Shown: one piece after another, positions 49,046-59,473 of the stretch
Layout: the number at the start of each line of letters is the position of its first letter
Position numbering within the stretch: the first letter of the stretch is position 1
The notes under the pieces: model-generated
Databases searched by the model: none
What the model was told of the DNA's origin: nothing
Seen by the model: the letters and a program-made list of their open reading frames with translations, nothing else
Assembly: GCA_014706295.1 (NCBI GenBank)
Contig: JACSVZ010000002.1
Span: 57,559,617 to 57,623,616, forward strand
Reading direction: 5' to 3'
Source: Lycocorax pyrrhopterus obiensis
Taxonomy: Eukaryota > Chordata > Aves > Passeriformes > Paradisaeidae
DNA: 64,000 bases
Program-made: the position numbers and the translations under genes

Positions 49046-52000
49046 ATAGCTATAAAGATAAAAAAGATTATTTATAGGTTCAGTGGGCTATAGCAGTTGG
49101 AATAATGACATCTTGACTTGCTAGTTCACTCCTTAAAGTTAGGACTCTTCATTTTACCTATGTAGATGTTTCTTTTGTGATATACTAGGCCTCCTCCCGG
49201 TCCCTTTGAAGTCACTGGTGACACCCCATTTGACATGGCAGAGGAATAGAATAAGGCCCAGAATACACACTAGAATAAGGCCTAATCTAAAAATTCAATA
49301 ATTGTTGAAGTTAATATTTTCATTAATTTTACTGGGCTGTAAACAAGACTAAAAGTTCTACTGAAAACTTTTATGCCAGTAAATAGAGAAGAATACATTT
49401 GGTTTTCCCATACATCTACCTGATGCAAATAATTCTTTTTTCCCACGAAGTCTAAGCAAATATTCAAGTTACTTCAGAAGCAGTGCAGAATTTGCTGCAA
49501 ACATCTGCAGGTTAAGTAGCTGATAAGATTCCTCTTGCACAGTCTTCTTCCTGAATGTTTCAATTCAACCAGCCTTATAATACTCCAAAACTGTATCTTT
49601 CCTCTCTCTAATATTTTAGTAAAGAGTGGTATCCAGACAGGCAACATGACTGCTCTTGAAATGGGTTTACATGTTTTTGTTAAACTGCTAGGGAACATGA
49701 ATTAGGCTACACCACTCTTATCTATGTCTCTTCTTAGGGCCCTTGAGCAGAGATGCTCCTCTGCTTGCTGATGGCAGGCTGAAGCCTCATTGCCCAGCTT
49801 GCTGCCAGCTGCTTGTGCCTGCACTCCCACCACAGGGTATATTTATGTGCCCTTTCAGGTTTGCTGTCACATGTACTGCTTTCTAACGAGATTATGTTAA
49901 ATGTATTTCTTTCCCCCTAAACATCTATTATATGAAAAATCAACTTTTTGAAAATTTATTTTCTTTTCAAAAATGAAGCTTGACAACCACGTGACAGAGG
50001 ACCTACAGAGGGAGATGGTAAAGCAGGCCTGAGTGGACAGTAAACACCTGAACAAAAATATGACGGCACTGAACAACTGAAGGTGAGTTAAGGGTAGAAG
50101 GAGTACAAGTTTCTGAAGAAGCAGTATTTTATGAGCTGTATGTCATATTTTTACATCCAAAGAAGACTGACGTGGTGTTAAGGGGCAGGTAGGTATGTCT
50201 AGCTCCATCTCCTCTTATTGCTATGGCATTTATTACATTTACATATTTATAGGATGCTTAAAATTATGGATAAGCCTATAATGGACTCTCTGTCATCATG
50301 TAGGCAGACTAATTTTGTTTGTAGAACACATGCTCTGTGTGGTCTTTTACTTCCTACCTTAGGCTGCTGAACATTAATTATAAAACACTTTTAAATCTTT
50401 TCAATTAACAGATTGGAAAGATGCTTAGCATCTTATTTCCAAGCAGAACCTATGTACACGTGCCAGCAGGGCAGAAGTTAACCTCCAGACAGCAGAGAGT
50501 ACAAAGACTTACCAGCAGGATAAAATCCAGACAGATATTACTTGCGACACAAGTTTTAAAGACAGGGATTTTAAGAGATGGGTCAAATTTGACTGAATCT
50601 GCTTGAAACTGTGAAATGTGTGTCAGAATTTAACCTCGGTCAGAATTTCAAAGAAAACAATATCACTGCTCTAAGATTCTCTGTATTGAGTTAATTATGC
50701 TAGAAAAGGTAGCTGTTCTTGGATTCTAGTTTTCAGACCAGTAAGCATTGCTTTCATTCTTACTGTATTCTCTAATATTTTTCAAAGCTACTTCTCTGTA
50801 ATAACCAGCTGTTTGAATGCAGAAAAGAAACTCTCTGTTTGCTTTGTCTAAGTTCACTTTTGTGCAGACCATTATACTTGCAAATGGGAGCAAGTTATGC
50901 AATCACTTTTCTTTTGTTTTTCCTCATCGAGCCCCAATAATGTTACTGTAAAAAAAGCAGGAATTCTAAGTGAAGAAGAAGAATCTCTACCTACCATAGC
51001 AATTAAAAATATAATGATCATGAAGAAATTTGGATGGCACAGGTAATTAATTTTCATTTACATTGCATTGAAAATTCTTGAATTATTGCTCGAATGGCAT
51101 TTGAAATGTAAGAACTGACAACCTTTGCACCCTTGTGCACTAAGGAGCAAAAGACATGAGAAATCATCTAAGTAACTTCAATGTGCCAGCTGAAGGTTTT
51201 CATAACTGATGCCACTACAGACAGGTTAAAGCAGAAGGTCAGGCACTTGAAACTAAGACATGATAGTGCACACAACCACAGTAATTTAACCCCACTTTGG
51301 CCCACAAAAAGAACGGTTTGCTAGCTGTTTCACCACCAGCAGGCTAACCTACATCTAGCAAACCTGACAGCGCAGTTACAAGGTGTTCTGGATGGTTTTA
51401 GTCATGTTGCACAAGCCTGTTCTGAAGAGGAGAGCAGCCAGCTTTTTAAAAGGAGCCCCAAACTACCTGAAAATACTTTCTGCAGCACTCAGCTCACTGT
51501 ATGTGCTGAGCTTTCTAGGAAACCTATTCTTCTTTATCTTGGACCCACATATACCTGTGTATGGCCTCCCTCCACAAACGAATGGAGCACTCCTTGCATC
51601 CACATAACTGTACTGGTAGTAAACCAAAGAAGGAAAGGAATTAATAAAAAATCTTCACAGTGATGCAGCACTTTTTGTTCCTTCAGTTTTATGCAGGTGT
51701 GTCATGTCTGATGCTACAGAAGGCATAAAATGGGGACACTAATATAAGAAGTAGATCCTCCAGCATGCCGTAAGGCACAAGCAAAACCAAGTCCTTTCAG
51801 CACATACACTATGTACATTAACCATGAATTAATGCTAATTCAAATTCCAAGGTGCTTCCTCATGATCAAAAAATAGGCATTAAAGGCGACAACCCCCAAC
51901 TATTTCTAATAATTCCTTCTGAAATTCTGAAAGTAGTTCACCAGGAGATCTTGAACACTTTTGTAAATTTGAACTGACACAAAACCTCACAAACTGATTT

Positions 52001-53128
52001 GACCATGCAATTAAACACAAGCCTTATTTTTGCTGAACTACAAATCTGGTAAAGTACTCCCAGCTGAGATACTCCAGACTCGTTCTGCGTCACTGAGTTT
52101 TACCACCAACTTCAGAAGAGTACTGGCTTTTCACCTTTTCCTTTCAGCAACTGCTATCTCACAGGTTTCTTTTTTTTTTGTTGTTTTATACTCTTGATAA
52201 CTTTGCCCATTTTTTTTTTCTTCTTTCCTTCTTTTTATCCTTGCACCGATCAGATTGCAAATCACATCAGGCCACCCAAGCAGTGTGATATTTTGAAGAG
52301 GAATTGAAGAGCAACAGGCAGCCACTCCCTTATATGTACTTTTTCCATTATTTATATTAATATATTTATTAATGATTTAGATTTGGCCTGAAAACTCAGT
52401 GAGAGATGGGATTAAAAGGAACAATGATCTAAAAAATGCCTATATAGAGTTCTGGGAAAAGCCAATCATAAACAGCATTGGGGTGCAGGAGCAGTGTCCA
52501 GATTGTCATTATTCACAACAATTACACTACACTGAGATGTAAAACCCACTGAATTTGAGACGAGTTAGTTTATGACTGTTAGAAACCCTTAACTCTTAAC
52601 TATAATGAAGACAACCATCAGTACAAGGTAGTGGTTTTTCTATGCAGGCAACAGGGATATATTTTACGAACCTGCCTCTTAACTTAGGATGACAAAAGTA
52701 CTTGCAGAAGCTGTACAGCTTAATTAACCCTGCAGTCACCTGATTAAACAAACAAATTAAATGGTTTCTGAGTTCTATTATAAAACCAGCTCAAATTGTA
52801 AAATGCAAGTCCTTATCCAAAGCAGAAAGTATTCACAGTCCACATGCTTTTCTCTTTGCCACAAGACTCAGTGTTATGCTCCTCCAATACTCCTTATTTA
52901 CCACACAACAATTATATAAGTAATTTGAGAAGTAATCCTGAGTTGTAGTGACATGGATATGACAACTTTAAAAATGAGGTGTGCAAAATGTCTTCAGAAT
53001 TTTAAGTTTTATTCTCAATGTTACGGGAAAAATCAGTTAGAGGATTGGATATGGATTTCTTATTCCTATATAGTTGACATGGGCCTCAAGCTGTGGGTTA
53101 GGCTGTGGTGCCTAAGGGAGGCATCCCT

Positions 53129-53150
53129 GTAAGCATAGAATCATGCTTAC
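53129..53150. repeat. Short inverted repeat (hairpin)
   Basis: GTAAGCAT and its reverse complement ATGCTTAC are separated by 6 bases, and GTAAGCA recurs at 53154-53160. Confidence 0.7.
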
Positions 53151-53297
53151 CCTGTAAGCACAGAACCCAGATGGCTCAAAGCTGGATAAATCCAATGAAC
53201 TTTTTCTGGATAGTTCTGTTAAATACTTTCTGCTTAGCAATAGAAACTATTTGGAAAATAAGTCAAAAAACCTGACAGAAATAAGGCAACAAAATTA

Positions 53298-53302
<5 letters not shown>

Positions 53303-53339
<37 letters not shown>

Positions 53340-53362
53340 ATATGTATACACGTATGTATGTA
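53303..53362. repeat. (TA)n / (CA)(TA) compound microsatellite
   Basis: About 28 bp of pure TA run into ACACACATACATATGTATAC and GTATGTATGTAT words. Confidence 0.9.
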
Positions 53363-56000
53363 TCCAGGAAAACAACCTATTTGCATTATGTACTTTTCAC
53401 ATACAATAACTTATTATCGCATTAGAAATATACTCTGGGTAACGCTGATGGGCCAAATTCACCTTCTTTGCCTCCCATAGTGTTGCACCTGCATACAGCA
53501 AAGATGTGTTTGACACTTGGTCCTTCTTGATGACAATACTACATCAAATGCAGTATCAGAGAATAACACTGAATGTCAGATATTACACCATTTTGAACTA
53601 GAGTATTGGTTTGCTTTTTATATTACAGAAAGTAGTTTATTGCTTCTAATGACCAGAAGGTACCTTATGAAGACAGCTCAGATGTTGATAACACTTTTCA
53701 TATACTCTGTTATGGACCTTGAAACACGGAGGTTGGCAGATCACAATCGTTAGTTATTTTTCTTCTTTATTTGCTGTTTGTATTTTGATTTGCTGAATGC
53801 ACATGCAACTAGTGATTTAACTGTGCCAGAAGTGATATGTCAAAAACACTTAGGAAAACTTACTGTTTTGTTTTACTGAAGTCAGGCATGAATGGCATGC
53901 AGTAGATTGCAAGGAAAACCAAAAAGACATCCATTTTAAAAGGATATATAATCTCCATGCACATGTAAAATGTCTCTTACAAAAATCATTAATTTTTGTT
54001 AAAAGTGTGCCTTTTTGCCTCTTTCTATACAAGTGTACATGCAATTACCTGTCCAAGCTAAAACTATTTACAAAATTTCATAGTACAATACATCTTTTAA
54101 AGTGAATAATACATGAAAGGCCAATGTTTTCTGTTGTTTTGTAACACTGTACAAGATTAAAAATAAGGCATTATAATACAGGTTTATCACAAATTAAAAA
54201 AATGTTGGTTTTCACTGTAATACAAAACTCTAACTTGAAAGAACATTATGGCTAAATAGTCCTCCTGCCTGGGCAGAACACATACAGAATCTGGACTTGC
54301 TGATGTAAAGAAAATGCATTCTTTCTACTACAAGCAGGAATCCAACACAGGAAAATGATTCATGCTTCTTGCTAATGCGTTCAGACTCTACAAAGCACTG
54401 AAATGGCACAGGTCATATACTGTTTCCCTTCAAACAGTGACACCCAGCTACTTTATTTTGCCTGACAGATAAATTACAGGCATAAGTATGAAAGAGATTT
54501 AGGTGCATGACCTACTCTTGGTTACAGTGTTATAAAATATTCAGTTCAATATTGACATGAGACACTGCTACAACCCAAAGCAGAACTTGGCCTACAGAAG
54601 CCCAGCTCCTGACCTTCACAAGCATACTAAACTGGTGATGGCTACAGGCCTTGTGGACACATAAGGGATGCAGATTCAGCCCTTACAAGCTGAAACTTTT
54701 GGCTCTCAGTCTCACCTAAAGAAAGCAAGGGAAAATTTGTGTTTGTTTTGGTGAAGATAAGGGAGTGTCACTTGCCACAGTGCGACGCAGCTACAAAAAC
54801 CTATGCATTTTACAGGCTGGGTAAAATAGCTTTCTAGTCAATGTAAATGGAATATGTTTGGAAATATGTAGCCAGTAATTCAATGGAATGCCAGTTTGCA
54901 ATCTCAGCAGAGAATAATAATTAAAAAATCATTTGAAGGTAAAGGTAGTATAGGAACACTTAGAAATTAGCTCCCAAGACTAAAAGATCTCTGATACTTA
55001 TATGCTTATATAAAGAATGAAAGACTTCAATTATTAATATTATCTGAAAGAGAAAACATGCAAAATGATGTGAAATATTGTGCTTGCTATTGACAGACAT
55101 TGACATGCCCAAATGGCATCACTTTGTTGTAGGGCTTGTATCTGTTAATTGTTTCAAGCTAACAGCTGCACGAAACAGTGAACAGAACTACAGGAGGCTA
55201 TTCTGCCCACAAATCAACAAGTTACTATCCTCAAATAAACACTAGGGACTTTTGGTTGCTGTGGGGCAGACTCCTTGATGAGGTTACCCAGGCAAAAGTT
55301 ACAGCACTTGACCAGAAAATTAATATATGCAAGACAGGAAATACAACTGCATGCAATAAGATGGACACAACACAAATCCCACAGAAATCTAAGGAAATTC
55401 TTCTGATGATTTTCAGGGATATTGGAGTGGGCCACATACCATCTTAGGTCAATTGCCAATAAAAAAATTGATTACAATCTTCTCTAATTTGGCAGAAAAT
55501 GTGCATTTATGAGGTTTTCAGAAGTATTGCTTCCACGTATATTTCCCCCTCTTTCCATATATAAAACTTATTAAACATGTCAAAGAATGCAGAAGAGTGG
55601 AGAGATTAAATATGTCATTAAAAGCTGTAACACAAGAGCTGAAATTAAACAAATGTAGACAGAACAGGAAAATGGGGAAAACTATATGAATAGGGAGGGA
55701 AAGCATGAAGATAAGAGCACAACTTCATTATATCATGATTTCAATGGGCACTTAGCTTTCACTGTTGAAATGGCTGCTGAATCCTGCCTATCATTTTTAC
55801 ATGATATTTGACTAATTTGTGCCTTAGCTGAACTCTCTTCATAAATTTATACTGCTCAGTCCAGGACTACAAAGTAATATGTATTTTTCCCCACAGTAAA
55901 ACCAGCAACAACAACCATAACAAAAACACAAAAAACACTAATGATGGAATAATGATGTTAATGATGATGAACTTAATGAGAGTGATGTTAATCTGGTCTA

Positions 56001-56089
56001 TTGGAAGGTGTCCCTGCCTATGGCAACAGGGTTGGAACTAGATGATCTTTAAGGTCCCTTCCAACCCAAAGCATTCTATAAATCTATGA
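56001..56089 (+). mobile_element. CR1 LINE 3' end fragment
   Basis: The sequence TTGGAAGGTGTCCCTGCC, then GGTTGGAACTAGATGATC and AAGGTCCCTTCCAACCC, followed by a degraded TCTATAAATCTATGA tail, is the last ~90 bp of a CR1 element in plus orientation. It is antisense to ADCY1. Confidence 0.92.
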
Positions 56090-57464
56090 CTTAAAGTCTG
56101 GAAACTAACTCCAAATATACCATCGTTGATTATGTAAGCTAGGACATACACATTAGTTTGCCTGCAGTGCCAAGAAGCCATCCTGGTCCACTCAACCTGC
56201 TCTGGGAGGCAGAGACCTCCTCCAAAGTTGCAGAATGAGAAGCCGATGATGGACTGTGCCTGTCTGGTACTTTCCATTCAACACGGAAAACATTCTTACA
56301 AAAAGTCACATGCCTTATTTGGCTGTTGGAAAAGAGGATCAGGCTTTGAAAATCTTTGGACCAATTCTACTTAATTAGCACCTCCTAGTTATTTAAAATG
56401 TTAACATGAATAATCTAAATTTACCTTGCTACATGATCTTCCACTGACATTACCAGGCTGGGTATGGGTCTGGGAAGGAGAACAGTCACAAAAAATATCA
56501 GCAGGTGCAAATTAATTTGTGCTCACTGTCCATTTATGATCAAAGAAACAGTGGCAAGATGCCTATATCTTGAGCCTAGTGAAAAGAATAACAAATAAGT
56601 AATTTCATTGAAAGCTTTGGGGTGGGTCAATGCGTGTATTTCGTCGATGTGTTCACGTACTACCAGATCTACTGCTAGGATCTGAAGATGCTTTTATTTT
56701 ATTATTATCAGTGAAATTATGCCAAATTCACTGATTCAAAAATTGTGTAGTATGGGCTCTTTGAGAGAGGAACTGAGCGATTAATGCTATTGAACATAAT
56801 GCTTTCCAACTTGGTTAAATATTTAACTTACCCGCGTGATGATTTAGTTCTTATAAACCTGTTAGAAAACCTAACTATGCAGTGTGCTTTACATGAATAC
56901 CACTTATTCAGTTTAGTTATGTAAATATTTGTTCTTTTAAATCTGTATTCTCTACATGTATATTTTTAAAACTATTTGAATGCCTCAAAAGCAGAAATAA
57001 ATCATTCTAGCTCTTAGGGAGATAAAGAAATGCAGTGACTTTCTTCAGCTCAATCAGGACGCATATACCTGGTACAGTACAATTAGGAAGCAGTTCTCAG
57101 GTTTTTATAGTCACTTTAATCATAAGACTGACTTTCCCAGCTTTGTAATGAAGCACCTAGGAGACAGGGTACATGAAAATTAATTTAGAACTCTGCTGAA
57201 AAACACTGGAGGCCCACAGTATCCTGATGTGGAGAACAGAAATTCCTGCAACATTTCTTTAGCCATTTGCATCTGCTGACATAGTGCTGTCATATACTTT
57301 TAACACAAAAAATTACTGCTCCAAAGCAAAAGCTGATTAGAGGGGAATCTCTCAGAACTCTTTTTCCACTGAAATCTGTAACAAAATAGGCCCACCAAAG
57401 GGAAATGTGACATCTAGTACATTAAAGTTTTCTTTTGTACAATCTGTACAACTTCTGCATTCTG

Positions 57465-57575
57465 GAATGGGGTTTTTAGTTTTGTGGGTTGTTTTTGTTG
57501 GTTTTGTTGACTTTTTTTTTGTTGTTGGTTTTTGATCTTGGGTTTTTTTTGGGGGGGCAGTTTTTTTGCTTGTTG
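57465..57575. repeat. T/G-rich low-complexity block
   Basis: Long runs of T interspersed with GGG and TTG words cover this block. It creates lysine/threonine/proline-rich frames on the minus strand that are artefacts. Confidence 0.8.
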
Positions 57576-58752
57576 AAAGGAAGTTTTGCATGTTTTTAGA
57601 CGATGTAAAGTTTTGCTTCTCTTTTGGAAAGCAGTGAGGTTAGTTAGGCTGTGAATCCCCATCAGGACACTATGGCACTGTTCCACGGAGTACATGTCCC
57701 TCAGCAGGATGACCTTCAACTACTCCCACCTTGAGTATGGAGTTGCACTCCACATTTCACATCCAGATCATCATTTCAGGGTGAAACCATAAACAATATG
57801 ATGTGGGCTGCGGTAAAGAAAAAAAGCAGCCAAAATATATTCCTTTTTATGCAGATTAAGAGCAGGCCTTGCTCTCCTGGCACATTTACCAGTGCTCCTC
57901 ATTTGACAAAGTTTGACTGTGCTTGTTTCTCAGAATTATAGCTTTCTATAATTGTACAGCTTTGAAGAGTGAGTCTGGATAGAATCAAGATATAATAAAA
58001 CTGTGGCATAAATTTAAAAATCTGTTAATACATAAAACTATGTTGGCAAACATACAAATGTCACAAAACTAGCAACAGCATGTTTGTCACCAGTACAGGA
58101 CTATTCTTTGAGCTGTTTAGAATGGTAAAGCTAAATCCTGGACTTGAGCCACAGGACTTGTGCTATTTCTAAAAGCCTGAAATAATACCATCCTTCTGCT
58201 CCTCAGTAAAATCAGCACTGTACATTAAGGAATGTTTCTATATTGCATAAGCATATTGCTGTGCTTGCAGGGTGTCTCCTCTGTCTTGCACAGAGTCAAA
58301 TGACCTACAAAGAGGCAGCAAATTCTAAGCTCTACTACTCTTGTATTTTTTTTTAATGGAAAGAATATATATTGTTCTTCTGCCTAAACTTTAAGCTCTG
58401 TGGTTTATCTGCTTTATATCCTAGTGTAATGGTTTGATTGAAAGTTTTTGGAAGTTTTTGGAGCATGCAAGGAGAGTTTAAAAAAATATGTAGGGTTCTG
58501 TAATTAGCTGAATCCAGTCTTCAATAATCTGCCATTGACAACACAATAAACACTGTTATCATTGCATTAATTCATGCACTGGGAGCACAGTCTCTAAAAG
58601 TCTTGCTGTAGCCCTGGAGAGTCTCCAGGCATCCCACGTTCGATGGTTAAATGCAGCTTTGCTAATCCCAGGCCCAACAATTCTGGCTATGACAGCAAAG
58701 AGAAATCTCTTTGCTATGTTACTGCAGGTGGATGTGTAAATAAATACACATT

Positions 58753-58758
58753 TTTATT
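58753..58758 (-). terminator. ADCY1: Candidate proximal ADCY1 polyadenylation signal
   Basis: AATAAA on the minus strand, about 380 nt downstream of the TAG. It would give a short-UTR isoform. Confidence 0.35.
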
Positions 58759-58797
58759 TTCATCTCAATAAATCTCTATTAAGTCTACACAGAACTG

Positions 58798-58849
58798 TTT
58801 GTATATGTGCATATATAGATTAAAACATATATATACACACACACATAAA
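58798..58849. repeat. AT/AC simple repeat
   Basis: ATATATAG, then ATATATATACACACACACATA; degenerate simple sequence downstream of the ADCY1 stop. Confidence 0.7.
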
Positions 58850-59134
58850 TAATTGCTTTCACATTTATCTAATTTTTTTCATTTACTGTTTAAAAATGCC
58901 AAGAAAATATTCCTCATTTCCAGAAAATCCCGTTTTGACTTTTCATAACAGAATTGCTAGCCCTTATATGTTCCATCCCAAGAGTTCATTACACAGTCCC
59001 CAAGTTCTCTTTGGTTGGGTTGTAGTGGTCCTTGGTTAATGCCATGGCCTATGACCTCTGACTTCTTAGTAAAAATTCAGGCAACCATTGCTCTCCAAGT
59101 TCACTGCAAGTGGCACAACCAAATCTCCTTTGTT

Positions 59135-59473
59135 CTATGCCTCCTTCACAGCTGGCACAGAAGGAAGATAATGCAGTGTTTGGTTTGTGTGAGTGGCAGA
59201 TGCTTGACCTGCTCCAAGCCCAGGTTTTAGAGTAAAGCTAGCAACTGAGGACACCGATGGGCAGCTGGTGCCCAGTTTTGTTTGAATGTTTGCTCTCCCA
59301 TAAGGGTACATTTTCCGCTCTAAGTTTAAAGACCGTGTTTGGGAATTATTTCCATCAGCCTTTCCTTCCAGGAAATAGGTCAACATTTCACCTTTTCCCT
59401 TTACACTGACTTTACCCCTGCACACGAATTCATAACTGCACCTTTTTAATATCCGCTGAACTTCTTCTGTCAC
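59135..59473 (-). CDS. ADCY1: ADCY1 last coding exon
   Basis: It follows a T-rich acceptor ending CTGTCTTCAG and reads 112 codons plus TAG. It begins [12 protein letters not shown] and includes [15 protein letters not shown] with the ATP-binding lysine. It continues into a serine-rich C-terminal tail of about 70 residues that is much less conserved. Confidence 0.97.
   Translation of the reverse strand: MTEEVQRILKRCSYEFVCRGKVSVKGKGEMLTYFLEGKADGNNSQTRSLNLERKMYPYGRANIQTKLGTSCPSVSSVASFTLKPGLGAGQASATHTNQTLHYLPSVPAVKEA

Larger units (their letters stand above)
48710..59134 (-). other. ADCY1: ADCY1 3'UTR (possible, about 10.4 kb) or 3' flank
   Basis: Human ADCY1 mRNA is known for a 3'UTR of many kilobases. 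Here no other gene interrupts the 10.4 kb after the stop. Near the left end there is an AT-rich zone with two AATAAA signals on the gene strand (48730-48725 and 48752-48747). Earlier signals exist too, for example at 58758-58753, so the UTR may be much shorter. The stretch contains a CR1 tail, (TA)n repeats and a T/G-rich block. Confidence 0.45.

Noticed and set aside
57352..57719. Lysine/threonine/proline-rich minus-strand frames
   Set aside because: They are translations of a T/G-rich low-complexity block.
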